Source of the DNA: Lepas anatifera
Lineage: Eukaryota; Arthropoda; Thecostraca; Lepadidae
Direction of reading: 5' to 3'
Length of the DNA: 64,000 bases
Assembly: GCA_034440635.1 (NCBI GenBank)
Contig: JAOTON010000056.1
Location: forward strand, 1,459,501-1,523,500
Position 1 is the first letter of the stretch. Each line of letters opens with the position of its first letter. Shown piece after piece: positions 42,481-53,983 of the stretch. The translations under genes were made by a program, and so were the position numbers. The notes beneath the pieces are model-generated. The model worked only from the letters and a program-made list of their open reading frames with translations, made no database searches and was not told the DNA's origin.

Positions 42481-44095
42481 CGGCCGTCGACGGCGACGAG
42501 TCTGGAGGCGGCCGTGCCCATCAGCACCCGTCAGCGCAACCAGATTGGAAACCCGAGCGGCACCGGCGGCCCACCGTGCGCTAGTTTGTCGCTCTTTTAT
42601 CTGGTTGCACCCTCGCCGCCGGGCTGGCTGCGCTTGGCGGCTCCGAGATGAGCCCACACGCCTTTTTTGTAGTAATGCAGACTTATACAGTTGACTTCTA
42701 TCTTATATGAAAAAGTCCCCCGGGATTTCTGTCAGAAACACATGACGAAATGCAAGGAGCGCAGCGTAATAATATTTTTCAGAGTGCCTTCTGTCGGTGA
42801 TAAATGGTGTCCAATATTGTGCGGTGCCACATTCTCCTGAAGCGTATCTTTGGGACGGCCAATTTTTGGATATCATTCCATCGTGGTGGCATAAAAGAGA
42901 ATAAAAGCCAGTTTTTTGCATCGACTCATTCGCTCACTAAGTCGCCACAGCACGAAATGTTGCCCTCCGAGTTCAAACGTTATGGAGGTGCTTATTGCAA
43001 CCTCCTCTGGAACACGCCACAATTCATCTCAAGCTACTGAGCTTGTCCCAACCACAGGGACAGGATCAAAAGGCTAATTCGCCGCAAGGCGACATAGTCA
43101 TTACACATAAAAAAGTTCCAACAATCAGCCATTAACAAAGACGATAGCAGCTAAGCTCGCCTTCTATATGAAATGCAACTGTTTCCCGGAAACCTGGCAC
43201 GGTAGAACGACCAAATTAAAGGAATCCATATTTGCCAGTCAATTAGGCGAGCTTTATAAGGTTAGCGTCGTCGGAAATCGCTCCACTGTTTAGACCGAGC
43301 CGTTCAATTTCCGTCACTGAGTTTGGCTCTATAGCATCGACGGGACTAGAAAGAGTCTCGCGGGCGGGCTTCGTATCAATTTTGTGACATTATGGCAGAG
43401 AAACATCAAACACAAAATACGCAAGCGTAGGTAGCAGTATCGGCTTTATCTATTTATCTCGGCCCAGACGGACGCTTCGGTGTTTTGCTGCACAAGATTC
43501 AATGCTTTTAATCAGTAGTTTCCCTTGCTTCCCTTTACTGGCCAGGAAATATACTAAACACACATAATGCCCAAAGCCAATACGTTAAGCACCGGGAGCT
43601 TTCTGGATGTAGAGTGAGATGGGCGAACGATGCCAAGTTGGACAACGATGCTGATCGGAGTCCTTGGAAAATTGATAATTTTGCTCAATATGGATCAAGA
43701 GCTGATATTCCTTTCAGCTTCTCACGGCCTTGGTTTTGACTCGGAGTGTTGTGGATGCAGGGTAAAATATTTGCAGCATGGTTGAAATTGTATCGATTGA
43801 AGGTGCGGATAGACTCCAACATCTTTTGATATATCTAAAACTGATTTTACCCTGCCAGAATAACAAAATGCTGTAAATTATGTGACACATCTTGAATCGT
43901 AAAATGTGAACTGCTCACATTTATAAACACACTTAGTAGAGGGGATACACCTCTTACTGGTAACTTATTTTTCTGGAATGATTGAAGCAGGAAATCTCGG
44001 ATGTATGGGTAGAAAAAAGGTTTCGAGATGGACGATATTGCGGAAGTAATTAGTTGGCACATCGCAGAGGCAAAGAAGACATTTCTTTCGGGAAG
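42481..44095. other. No recognised gene
   Basis: GC-rich to 42650, then AT-rich. No domain, TIR or SINE head is recognised. Confidence 0.4.
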
Positions 44096-44097
44096 CC

Positions 44098-44556
44098 GTT
44101 TCCAAGCTGGAAGATTTAGAAACTAAAGTTGTTATTTTGGAGGCACAAGCTGCTACAGTTGATGAGCTTAAGACCAAAGTGGGCCAGCCAGAAGAGGATT
44201 TAGATCATGTGGAACAATACACTGCCAAGGCTGATCTCACACCTAGTGGGGATGACCTAACTGTGCTGGCCGGGGGCACACATGAGACAGCTATGCGATC
44301 TTTGTCCAGCGCACAGCTAGCAACCAATGAGAAACTAATTTGAAAGGATAACTTGCTGCATGTCACCGCCTCAAAAACAAAGAATGCTTGTGAGGTTCCT
44401 TGGCTTGGACGATCACGAATCTCCGCTCAAGCCAAATTAAAAAAGGGGGCTGACAACCTAAGAACCATCATACCTGAAACTTTGACAAAGCAGCGTGGGC
44501 AGTCAGTACGCCTGCTCGGTGAGCCCCAAAAGGACAAGATAAGAAGTAAAAAGTGA
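44098..44556 (+). pseudogene. Retroelement ORF1-like coiled-coil remnant
   Basis: The frame reads SKLEDLETKVVILEAQAATV, then DELKTKVGQPEEDLDHVEQY and TAKADL. A leucine-heptad coiled coil ending in an (L/V)EQYT(R/A)(R/K) motif is characteristic of nucleic-acid-binding ORF1 proteins of LINEs and related elements. After a TGA at 44341, another frame continues with Lys-rich sequence (SAQAKLKKGADNLR) to 44556. The start is lost through a frameshift near 44090. Confidence 0.4.
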
Positions 44557-44621
44557 TAAAGTAAAAAGAAATCAGCAAGCAGAAAACTAAGGAGCAAAGT
44601 AGGTATCAAACTTGGAATGGC

Positions 44622-44999
44622 ATGACATATACTACAGTTTCTGACGAAAAATACAAAATCATACCCGGAATGGCATTTGATTCTAAAAAACAATACCATG
44701 TTTCCATCAGACAATGGCTCGATAACAAACAAGTCTTGAAAGCATCTGCTGAAGCTGGAGCTAAGGCTTCAACCGGGTCAGTAGCCTCATCTAGCCCTCG
44801 CATGGGGTTATGCTCTGCGAACCTGCCTCATGGTCAAGTGACTGCCAGAACTTCTGGACTGTTGCATTTTTGTGAACAACGTTTCGAAAATATTTTTGTG
44901 AACTTTTCCATTTTTGTTTTCGGTGTTATCGTTCTTTTTTCGTTGGGATCGCAGTGGGATTGCGCCTGGTTCACTATCAATTGGACAGCGGAACCTTAA
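44622..44999 (+). CDS. Unrecognised 125-codon frame
   Basis: ATG-initiated and not repetitive. The N-terminal part (SDEKYKIIPGMAFDSKKQYH) is hydrophilic and the C-terminal part contains a hydrophobic stretch (IFVNFSIFVFGVIVLFSLGS) that could be a membrane segment. There is no domain and no clear splice signal. It lies just downstream of the ORF1-like remnant and may be decayed element sequence. Confidence 0.2.
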   Translation: MTYTTVSDEKYKIIPGMAFDSKKQYHVSIRQWLDNKQVLKASAEAGAKASTGSVASSSPRMGLCSANLPHGQVTARTSGLLHFCEQRFENIFVNFSIFVFGVIVLFSLGSQWDCAWFTINWTAEP

Positions 45000-45524
45000 A
45001 ACAAAAATCAGCACCTAAAAATTGGTCCCATTCTCGAACGCGTAAGAGGAGGCGGTTCAATGCTGTCGCGGGCTCCAAATGTCCCGGCGGCGGAGATACT
45101 GAGTACTACCTGTGTATTAACCCTCAACTCAGAGGACCTGTGGCATTAATCAACAAACTGAAGTCATCCGAAAACTGAACATGAGAAAGCCTATGGATTT
45201 TGTCTGGGCCTATCATCGTTGTATGTGCAGACACTGTAACTAAAAAACTAGCTTATGATCTTTACGCTCAAAGGCTCAAAGACTCAAAAGCTTCAAACTC
45301 CTTGTTTTCAAATATCGTAAATGTCGCCCGACAACGAGCAACTGGCCTGAGTCGGCGCCACCAACCTAGTCGAACTAGTATACATAGGTACCAGACCAAT
45401 ATTCTGGCCTCACTGTTGTCCGGCGTATTGAACTGTTGCGCTTTACTCAACATGGGCCGAATTTACCCCGAATAAATTTACAGGAAGAAAGATGGCGACA
45501 GCACGAGCATAAATACTGAGAGAG

Positions 45525-45970
45525 ACGTTACCTGAGAGGGACGTCGTCTCTGTTTGGACTTATGAGGGACTATCTATAAGGCGTCAAAATATTGCCTGAA
45601 AAATTTATCTGCACTACGATTCTGTTGGGAGAACATTCATAGGTGACTACTTCTATCCCACTACTCAGCAGCCACTTTCATTTATTCACACATAAATTTC
45701 CGTTGACAGAAGCGAAGATCAAATGGTACTTCCTTTCAGTGGAAAAAGACACTTATCTTCCAGTTTTACTTCCTAAGAAAGGGGCTCTAAAGTATTTTTA
45801 CCCTCCAAACACCATTAGGAATCATTCACCGTTACATGCAATATACCTCACAATTAACATTTCTGAGACAAGTGTATCTGCCTATACGTAACCAGGCTTT
45901 CTGGTTGAAGTTCACAGGAGAGGGAGCTCGCCTCTGTTTTGACTAATGAGGGACTACTTGTAACCTCATA
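45525..45970 (+). repeat. Direct repeat pair, about 45 bp
   Basis: gagagggacgtcgtctctgt, then ttggacttatgagggacta near 45533-45572, recurs as gagagggagctcgcctctgt, then tttgactaatgagggacta near 45917-45955. The spacing is about 385 bp and may reflect an element flanked by direct repeats or two dispersed fragments. Confidence 0.5.
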
Positions 45971-46079
45971 TGTAAATTTTTTATTCTTCTTTTTGAGATG
46001 TATAAACTACGGACACTCGCATTGACAAAATAATCAACTTGATGATTGTGGTCAATACACGGTAGAACTAGAGAACCCG

Positions 46080-46350
46080 CACTGGAGAGGGATCTGGCAC
46101 CAACGCGCACTGGAATCCCACCTTCCTAAGATAAAGGGTTAGGAAAACGCCCGTTTTGGGGTTTGTGAGGGTCATGGTGATACACATAATCACATTTTCG
46201 TTGACTTCGGTTCATATCTTCAAGGTCAAATGAGATAATAAATATCAAATATGAGCCGTGCTGAGGATCTATTGGGAAATGCTACCATTAGGTCTGTGGA
46301 AAAGTCGCGAATAACTGAAAGCAGACTAAGGTCATGGAGGTAAGGGCTCA
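46080..46350 (+). mobile_element. Family-2 TTAA element, left-half fragment
   Basis: CACTGGAGAGGGATCTGGCA, then ccaacgcgcactgga begins a match to the left end of the element at 28527, followed in order by ggtcatggtgatacacataa, cttcaaggtcaaatgag, tattgggaaatgct and aaggtcatggagg. The TTAA border is lost and the right half is missing. Confidence 0.6.
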
Positions 46351-47278
46351 ATTATGCAGTACAGGCGACTCAAAACTGACTAAAAGGTGACCCTGGCAGA
46401 TACCTGGTTTTCTCGCGTCTTTCATTATCTGCCGCCCGCCCACTGCAAGCCGCAGACTTCCGTTCGCCTATTGGGCCGGCCCTCTCCGTAATACTTGGAC
46501 GCTCCTCAGGCAAAAAAAAATCATTTAACCTCTCTCTGGGAAAAATTTGAAAACACGTACCCTTAAAACTCGAACAAAAATGATGCGGGAGGACGGCCCT
46601 TGGAAACCACCTCAGGGTAGAAAAGGCCGCACTTACCCCTCCCTGACCACAATCCCAGATCCATCATTGGGTGGTGGCCCCCTGAATTTGAGGTCCCTCT
46701 GAGGGATTGCCCTCCACTTTTCACATGTTTTCTACGCCTCTGGTTTGGTGCAAGCACAGTTCAGCTGTTTCTAGATATTGTCTGGGACATCCTTTTACTT
46801 CTCAAACATCATGCACTAAACTCTTTTATGGACATGCAATCAAAAAGTCTTGTCACCCAGAAAGAATGTAGTGTCTACCAGTTTCAGCAAAGAATGTATT
46901 GAACAACGTGCTTTTTCTGTCCAAACAACGGAAATCTCAGTACTTCTTGCGCTTACTGAAAACACGTCCATATCAGGGTTTTTGTCAGATCAATGGTTCC
47001 TAATTCTTGAATGGGATGTGAAAATTATCTCTTGACTCCCAACGCTGGGACCATTTTCGAACAGTGGACAGATGGCGACATCGGCATACCTTAAAAGCAG
47101 TCCAATATCTACTTTAGCCCAGTTTAATATTTCCTCGATTCGAATAAAGCGTTACACTGAAGTCAGCGGTATCAGTACCCAATCGCGATGGCATTGATGG
47201 CGCTGCGCAATAAAACAATCATCAAACGCAGCTCCTTATGGGCCCCGTCGGTCGATAGCTAATTAACTCGCAAGGCTG
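46351..47278. other. No recognised gene
   Basis: Unique DNA with short frames. Nothing is recognised. Confidence 0.4.
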
Positions 47279-47281
47279 GTG

Positions 47282-47695
47282 AAACAATATGCCAACTGGC
47301 AATCCAGTTACCACTATTGCCTGCACAACGAAAAACGTCAGATATCCGATTACTTTAAGTGCACCGTGCTAACAAGTTTAGAATGTCTGTTGAAATTCGG
47401 TGCGCGTCTGAAAAGAGAGTGCACCACCCGCGTGCAACTGCAGTACACCCTGCAACACTGCAAGGCACAAACAAAGCTCGTTGCGTTCCATGAACATGTG
47501 CTGCAGAAACAGATACAGCTGAGCCCCGCAGTAGATCCCATAATTCAAAGCGGTAGAAGTTTACTGCCTGTGCTGTCAGCCCAGGCGGCCGCCGCGATGC
47601 CAATAGAGGCGACGATCGCACATCACGCTGTAACACAGCTCAACAATGTTTCATCGGTTACCTCGCAAACAACCCGGCGGCGCACAAACACAGAG
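47282..47695 (+). CDS. Possible host coding exon, unknown family
   Basis: The frame entered just after a TAA at about 47265 is open for roughly 138 codons of balanced, non-repetitive composition before running into a minisatellite. It includes SDYFKCTVLTSLECLLKFGA, QLQYTLQHCKAQTKLVAFHE and LSPAVDPIIQSGRSLLPVLS, which look helical. There is no upstream ATG in frame, so it would be an internal exon or a non-AUG artefact. No family is recognised. Confidence 0.3.
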
Positions 47696-48045
47696 CGGCG
47701 CTGTGTGAAGGCGGCACACAAACACGAAGCGGCGCTGTGTGACGGCGGCGCACAAACACAGAGCGGCGCACAAACACAGAGCGGCGCTGTGTGAAGGCGG
47801 CACACAAACACGGAGCGGCGCTGTGTGACGGCGGCGCACAAACACAGAGCGGCGCACAAACACGGAGCGGCGCTGTGTGACGGCGGCGCACAAACACAGA
47901 GCGGCGCTGTGTGACGGCGGCGCACAAACACAGAGCGGCGCACAAACACAGGGCGGCGCTGTGTGACGGCGGCGCACAAACACAGAGCGGCGCTGTGTGA
48001 CGGCGGCGCACAAACACGGGGCGGCGCTGTGTGACGGCGGCGACT
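47690..48045 (+). repeat. Minisatellite, 34-bp unit with truncated subunits
   Basis: Units of GCGGCGCACAAACACAGAGC then ggcgctgtgtgacg repeat about ten times. Some are shortened to the 19-base first part, giving doublets. Both strands translate into low-complexity Cys/Ala/Arg or Thr/Gln/Ser runs. Confidence 0.9.
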
Positions 48046-48119
48046 CGGGCCACGCGCCGCTAGCGTGCCACTGCCGCGGACGGAGCCACAGCACGCAGAT
48101 TGGCGATGGGTAACAGGCG

Positions 48120-48515
48120 ACCAGAGACACGGCACCGCTCACGCAGATATACGGCACCGCATCATACCGTTCACGCAGATATACAGCACCGCACCACACT
48201 GCTCACGCAGATATACAGCACCGCACCACACTGCTCACGCAGATGTGCGGCACCGCAGCGCACTGCTCACGCAGATGTGCGGCACCGCAGCGCACTGCTC
48301 ACGCAGATGTGCGGCACCGCACCACACTGCTCACGCAGATGTGCGGCACCGCAGCGCACTGCTCACGCAGATGTGCGGCACCGCAGCGCACTGCTCACGC
48401 AGATGTGCGGCACCGCAGCGCACTGCTCACGCAGATGTGCGGCACCGCAGCGCACTGCTCACGCAGATGTGCGGCACCGCAGCGCACTGCTCACGCAGAT
48501 GTGCGGCACCGCACC
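48120..48515 (+). repeat. Minisatellite, 32-bp unit, main block
   Basis: About twelve units of CTCACGCAGATGTGCGGCAC then cgcagcgcactg occur, with AGATATA(C/A) variants on the left. It follows the 34-bp array after an 80-bp spacer. The same array resumes at 49354 beyond a transposon. Confidence 0.95.
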
Positions 48516-48517
48516 GT

Positions 48518-49352
48518 AGGGTAAGGGCGGGTAAGAGTACGCAGGAGATAAGGGTACGCAGCAGCTGTTTTGGTTATTTAGCAACCACTGATATGGTGGA
48601 TACCCTGGTATAAAAAAGCAGGGTCAGTGCCTAGGCTGCGCACCAAAATTCAGCGTGCTCCTGTTCTTTCCGCGGGAGTACAGAGCAAAATAGGTTTTTT
48701 GGCACCTTTGAAGTAATATTTCTTAACTGGGAAAACTTGTAGACCATGCTTCTATTATCACAAGTATTGAATTACGGTGTGTCATCAGTAAGAAAGCTGA
48801 GCTAGGAGTGTGCTGCAGGACCGGAGCTCACGCTAAAACGTCTGCCAGCACGTTTCTGAAGACTTTCTTCCCAAGGGAGCATGTCCGGCAAGAGTACGCA
48901 GTAGACCATTGGGCAAGAGTGCGCATGCTTAAGAGATAGGAGAATTTAATTTTCGCTCGGGATAGATTCCGTAATTTATATTTGGAAAACCCAACGTTGC
49001 AACATAGTTCCTGTATATTCAGAACGATACATCATACAATCGCCTAATTTGGAGACAAAATACTTCGCGACATGGCCTATGCACCTAAAGCACAGCGGGG
49101 CATCAGTGCGTACTCCAGCCTCCTCTCTTGCGTACTCTTACCGACCCACTCCGGGAAGAGTACGTACATCACTTTTTATTTTTGATGGGCTCGTGGCGAG
49201 TTCCTTTCAGAGACATCGAGATGAAACATGGACCATACATAGACTATTCTTCAGGATAAGCAACCACATAAAAATTTTAGCTGTTAGACTTATAGGAGAA
49301 AAGTGAAAACCTTTAGAAAGTTAAGTGCATACTCTTGCCCGGACTTCCCCTA
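48518..49352. mobile_element. TIR transposon inserted in the 32-bp minisatellite
   Basis: The left end AGGGTAAGGGCGGGTAAGAG, then TACGCA is mirrored by the right end whose inverse is AGGGGAAGTCCGGGCAAGAG, then TATGCA. TA borders both ends (48517-48518 and 49351-49352) and may be the target. Subterminal GGGCAAGAGTACGCAGTAG-type motifs recur at about 48531, 48550, 48888, 48912, 49128 and 49152 in both orientations. The interior has no transposase frame. Minisatellite units abut both ends. Confidence 0.7.
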
Positions 49353-49353
49353 C

Positions 49354-49480
49354 TGCTCACGCAGATGTGCGGCACCGCAGCGCACTGCTCACGCAGATGT
49401 GCGGCCCGCGCGCACTGCTCCGCAGATGTGCGGCACCGGGCACTGCTCACGCAGATGTGCGGCACCGCAGCGCACTGCCG
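49354..49480 (+). repeat. 32-bp minisatellite, displaced and decayed block
   Basis: Four units of the 48120-48515 array continue here. Two have internal deletions (gcggcccgcgcgcactgctc and gcggcaccgggcactgctca), so this end is degenerating. Confidence 0.9.
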
Positions 49481-50750
49481 CTGCTGATTTGGCGCGCACT
49501 CGGCGTTCTCTCGGCTATGAAAGGCGGCATTTAAGCGCGCGAAGATAGCTGGGGCATTCCACAATATTTCGACAACCCGGTTACACACTTATGTCTAGAA
49601 TATTTATCGAGATTCATCTTCCATACGTTATTGGCATTCCTGAAACGCCCTGGACATGGCCAGGCTTCTATATTAGACGGTCTAGAAATTATAGCCTCCG
49701 GCGGATCCAAAACATTTGGGGGAAGTGGCATAGTTTATTGCGCTTTTTCGATGAAGGAGGGAGGTTTATGACCAAAATTTCGCGCCATTTCATTAAGGTA
49801 ACGCTCAGCATAACATCTGTAAAGGTTTGAAAAATAAGCCTTTACAATTTTTTCGCCCAAAAATATAATATAAATTATTTTTTCTTCATTTCATTTAAAA
49901 GCGCTCGTTAGAAAGAAATTATTTCAGCTTTTGAATTCGTCCAGAAAAAAATCATTGGTATCTTATTCCTACTCCCCACACAGGACCCGACAGGTCACTA
50001 ACACCATCAGAGTCGTGCGCGTCCTTCCCCTCCCCACTGCACTGACGATGCTTGCGCATGCGCAGATCTGGCGCTCGGACCACGAGCCACAGCTCCTTCA
50101 AACGAGCCCGTTTCTGCAGTTGGGTGGGCAAGCGAACAAACTATTCAAAGTGACATTTCTTGTCTGGCTATAAACATAGTTTTGGTACTCTTAAGAGAAA
50201 CTCCCTTCCTCTTCTTATTTTGCACGATCTTTACAAAATGATACATTATTTTCGACACATACCCCATATCTCCAAAAGGGAAAATTTCATATTAAAAAAA
50301 ACACTACAGCATGCTAGTGTTGTGGGATCACGGGAGGCTCCAATTTCCAAACGGATCGGTCATAGAGAACTGTCATTATCACAGCCGTTCTCAGGGGTTC
50401 CGATAACTCCAGAGACATCGTTTCGTTGGAATCCGCGACATGAGGGTGTAAATGGGCCTAATCTGCGTCCCGATTTGTCGCTGAATGCCCCAGCACAGAC
50501 CGGTACCGAAGAAGGCGATGGTCATTCGGAAAATTTGGCGACGCGACGCAACCGTCAACAGCAACGGCACCGTTATAAAACAGCGTGAAGAACGCAACGC
50601 AATTGAAGAAGAAACCAGGCGATCGCAGGAGTTATTGCTGCCATATGAAAACCCCTCACGCATTGCATAAACAACTATTACTATCACAAATTCTACACAC
50701 GGGATTTGTAGACAACAAAGCGAGCATGTTGGCACACAGAGAGAGAGAGT
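49481..50750. other. No recognised gene
   Basis: AT-rich DNA with overlapping short frames on both strands at 50160-50735. None contains a recognised domain. If the minus-strand gene starting at 50827 is real, this stretch would be its first intron. Confidence 0.4.
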
Positions 50751-50762
50751 GAAGTGACTTAC

Positions 50763-50827
50763 CGAGGGCTGCGGCGGGCGACAGGAGCGAGATCAGCGCC
50801 AGGACAGCGGCGACGGCCATTCTCCTC
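50763..50827 (-). CDS. First coding exon of a secreted host protein
   Basis: On the minus strand an acceptor-like TTTGTTGTAG is followed by GAGGAGA and an ATG (50818-50820). The 19 codons MAVAAVLALISLLSPAAAL form a textbook signal peptide (short N-region, Leu/Ile/Val core, Ala-rich cleavage region). The next base G is followed at once by GTAAGTCA, a consensus 5' splice site, so the intron is phase 1. The rest of the gene would lie at lower coordinates, and I could not find the next exon. The mature product is unknown. Confidence 0.6.
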
Positions 50828-52100
50828 CTACAACAAACACACACGGTCACTGCATGTCCGCGGCCTCAGCACGGCGCGGGACAGACGGGACCGGAGGCGA
50901 GGACCGACGATACTCTACCCTGAGACTGCGTGGCAGATGCTCGGCTGCGGCTGTAGACGCTGCCGACAGTGCTCCAGCGGCCCATTGAAGCTTCAGCAGT
51001 CAGCACAGCAGCAGGCCGCTGACCGACATTCAACACAGCCGGCTGCCGCACTGCCGTCGCTATCGACGGGGAGCTCTACACCCGGCAGCATGGCACCATG
51101 ACCACTGGTTGCCGCGCCCTGAACTGACCTCTCCTCCAACTGACCACCCAACACTCAGCCTTCCCGCTCCGCTCCACGTCACGCCTCTGGCTGCGCCATA
51201 GCCGGCGGCGACGCCTCAGGGGGTCGGCGTGGAGCGGCCGCTGGCGTGGCCGCCGACGGCGCCGAATCGCCGCTCGCGTGCGCGACGACGACGCGGGAGC
51301 CACCGCGCGACGCCGGCACGATATCAATTCCGGCGGCCACCAGGTGCACCCGCCGTCCACCAACGCGCACGACAGAAAAACAGTGGACGTCCGGCGCCGC
51401 ACGACAGGTGGTGATTACTCCGCTGCCGCCCGATGGCTGAGGCTGAACATGCTTCCCGCTGCTCTCTGATGCGCTCCGGTGCCAGTCCGGCGCGGTATCA
51501 ATGTTCAGAATTGGCTCTGGTCCTTACAGCTCGGACTCGACAACTGTCTGCAGTTAATGAAGTCTGCTAGAACTAGCAGATACGGCCGGGGTGCTGATAC
51601 TATCGGCGAAATTGGTGTTCTCAAAATACAGGGCTAATGAGATGCGCTACCAGCGCGTCCTGGTTCGGCGATAAACGGTCATCGATTCTAATCAGGCGGC
51701 TGAGGGCTGACTGGGACACGTTACGTTACCCGAAAGTTTTCTTATAATCACATGGTTGAAAAATGAAGAAAGATATCCTTTCGTAATATAGAAATCAAGA
51801 TACAGCCCCTAACAATACTAAGTCGGACGGCACAACGTCTTCGCTTCAGCACCGACGTAATCCTCCACGAACGCCGCACAACCTCGCAGACACCCAGCGT
51901 CACCGCAGACGAAGACCGGCTCCACCAACACCCAGTGGTTCACTGGCGCCGCCCATAGCACCACAGCGCCACACTCCTCCACACACGGCAGCGCGGCACG
52001 CGCAGCTGTCACCCTCGCCAGCACGGCACCGCTGCAGAGCCGCCTCCGTCGCTGCCGACGCCGCCGCCAACGCTGCCGACACACGTGACCGGCGCCGGCA
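50828..52100. promoter_or_regulatory. GC-rich region between divergent exons
   Basis: Two CpG-rich blocks (50830-51480 and 51830-52190) flank a more AT-rich middle. They lie between the minus-strand signal-peptide exon and the plus-strand donor at 52188. This is the layout of a shared, divergent promoter. Open frames on both strands reflect the base composition. No TATA box stands out. Confidence 0.35.
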
Positions 52101-52187
52101 CCGCTGGTTGGCCGCAGGCGGCGGTGGCGACGACGACAGCGACGGCAGAGGGGCAGCTCAGACACCAACGGCCCGCCGCCAAGACAG
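51990..52187 (+). other. Possible noncoding first exon with strong donor
   Basis: GC-rich sequence ends CGCCGCCAAGACAG followed directly by GTAAGTCC at 52188, a near-perfect 5' splice site on the plus strand. No ATG begins a sensible frame, so it would be 5' untranslated. The start of the exon is a guess. Confidence 0.35.
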
Positions 52188-53071
52188 GTAAGTCCCCGGT
52201 CGGAGGCCTGACTTCTCTGGTATGCATGTGTGGGTGTTTTGATGATGGTGCTGAAGCTACACCTAAAATGTCATGCTACTAAAGGATGCTAGGAGCCCTG
52301 CGGCGATGCCGCTTCCCTCCCGGAACGTGAATTTCGTTTGAACCATGAATTTGAAAAGTTCGAATTGGAGACGGAGATCTTTAAATTGGAATCGAATAGT
52401 TCGATGGGATTGGGATTCTAATTGGAATTGGAGATCGGCAAGGTGCCAACACAAACGAGGAACGCACTGTTTCGGGAGATTGTACAGCGGTAGCTTTTCC
52501 CCTCTTAGAAAACAGTGAGAGAACAAACTATTTTACCGGAGAGCAGAAATTTGGACCTCAACTCCGATTTTCCCAAATCCAAAACAATTAAAAACAGGTT
52601 CCCATCGCTGGTATTATAAAAACCAGACCTGTGCTTTGTTTCCGCTGGTTTCAAATATCCATTTGCGAAGAACAGTGGCGCGCCCAACTGTGACAAAAAA
52701 ACACAAAGTCACTCTGGTGTACTCCAGATGAAACAGTTCGAGCCATTAGCCAAGGTCTGTGCTAGTGTCATCTGTATGATTGCGCTTCCCCGCCGAGGTC
52801 ATATCCAGACACCATGGTAGACGAACGACCAGCACCAGAACCCAGCCCTATCAGGTGAAGTTGAGAAAGCACAGGCCTGCCGTCCTTTGCCCAGGTGCAA
52901 TCTCGATAAATCTGTCTCGCCTGAGGCATCTGGTATGCTCCTCTACAGAGTCGGAATGCGACGCCAACCAGCCCCGCTCAGTTCCGCCTCTCTTAGGGTA
53001 TGTTCCAGGCATTCCTCTGCTTCTCCGGATAAGAATGCTCGCAGAATTCCGCAGGGCTTCTTTGTTTTACA

Positions 53072-53106
53072 GTTCACTTCACGGAGGACTAGATTTGGTC
53101 AGCAAG
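53072..53106 (+). other. Possible short internal exon
   Basis: A pyrimidine tract ending TTCTTTGTTTTACAG lies immediately before 53072, and AGCAAG is followed by GTGAGT at 53107. The 35-bp interval between these two good splice signals could be an exon of the plus-strand gene whose first exon ends at 52187. A longer exon starting at an alternative cctttgcccag acceptor near 52892 is also possible. Confidence 0.25.
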
Positions 53107-53109
53107 GTG

Positions 53110-53983
53110 AGTTAGACACATTCTATTGGTATCGCGGCTCTACTCGCCCGCAGCGCCCGAACCGGAAAGCGCACGTGCCAGCTTTCAGTTAACCATTCAT
53201 GACTGGAAATACCGCTCCAGATATTTCTAGAAATGCCACTCCAAATGTTTCTACTCTATCACCAATAATAGCACTCCACACCTTGATAGGCCCCAGAAAA
53301 GAACGGTTCTCAAAAGCTGCCAACCAAACCCGAACCCCAGGCGCACGTCTGGTTAGTTGATAGCAATTATCACACATCAATAGTATCGGATATACACAAA
53401 CCGGTTTAAATTCAAAAGTTCCCGTAATTTTTCGCAGTTTTCTCGTTGCATAAAATTATCAAGAAAAAAATCTTGAAAACGGCACAGCACACTGTGCGTC
53501 ATTTGACCCTGTACCCTGTGGTGAACTTGTGTATGCTATCATCAATAGTTTTCAAGCAATGGGCAAAAAAAACTAAAATATAGGACCATATCCCCCACCC
53601 CAGAGAGAATGTCTCTGTCACCCATTGACGCTGGGTGTCCGATCGAACCCCGGGCATCGTTTTGCATCCTCTGGGGTGGTCAGTTGAACAGCTTATGACC
53701 AAATATTGGCAGCAGGTCAGTTCAGACCAACGAGTCATGACGTCGATTCTAAACCCATGAAACGCAATTCTGTTCTAAAATGAGGCTCACAAAACCAGGG
53801 TGTAACTCAGCTTCGATAAGACCTTGATAAGTTTCGAAACATAATTCAAAGGCCTTTGAAATTGAGAATCTGCACGCTGTCATCCATTCAGAGGTCAGGT
53901 CAATACCGGTGTCACCAGGAGTCACCACAAGTCACAATTTCGAGTTTTTGTGTCTATAACTTTTGAACGAACAAGATACATTC
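53110..53983. other. No recognised gene; weak tRNA-like B box
   Basis: At about 53640-53660 the minus strand carries GCCCGGGGTTCGATCGGACA, a pol III B-box-like motif, without a clear A box. Otherwise nothing is recognised. Confidence 0.3.

Noticed and set aside
47623..48613. Cys/Ala/Arg-rich and His/Arg-rich frames on both strands
   Set aside because: Translations of the 34-bp and 32-bp minisatellites.
16330..49480. Regularly spaced repeats as a CRISPR array
   Set aside because: Repeats are contiguous without unique spacers, and the setting is eukaryotic transposon-rich DNA.
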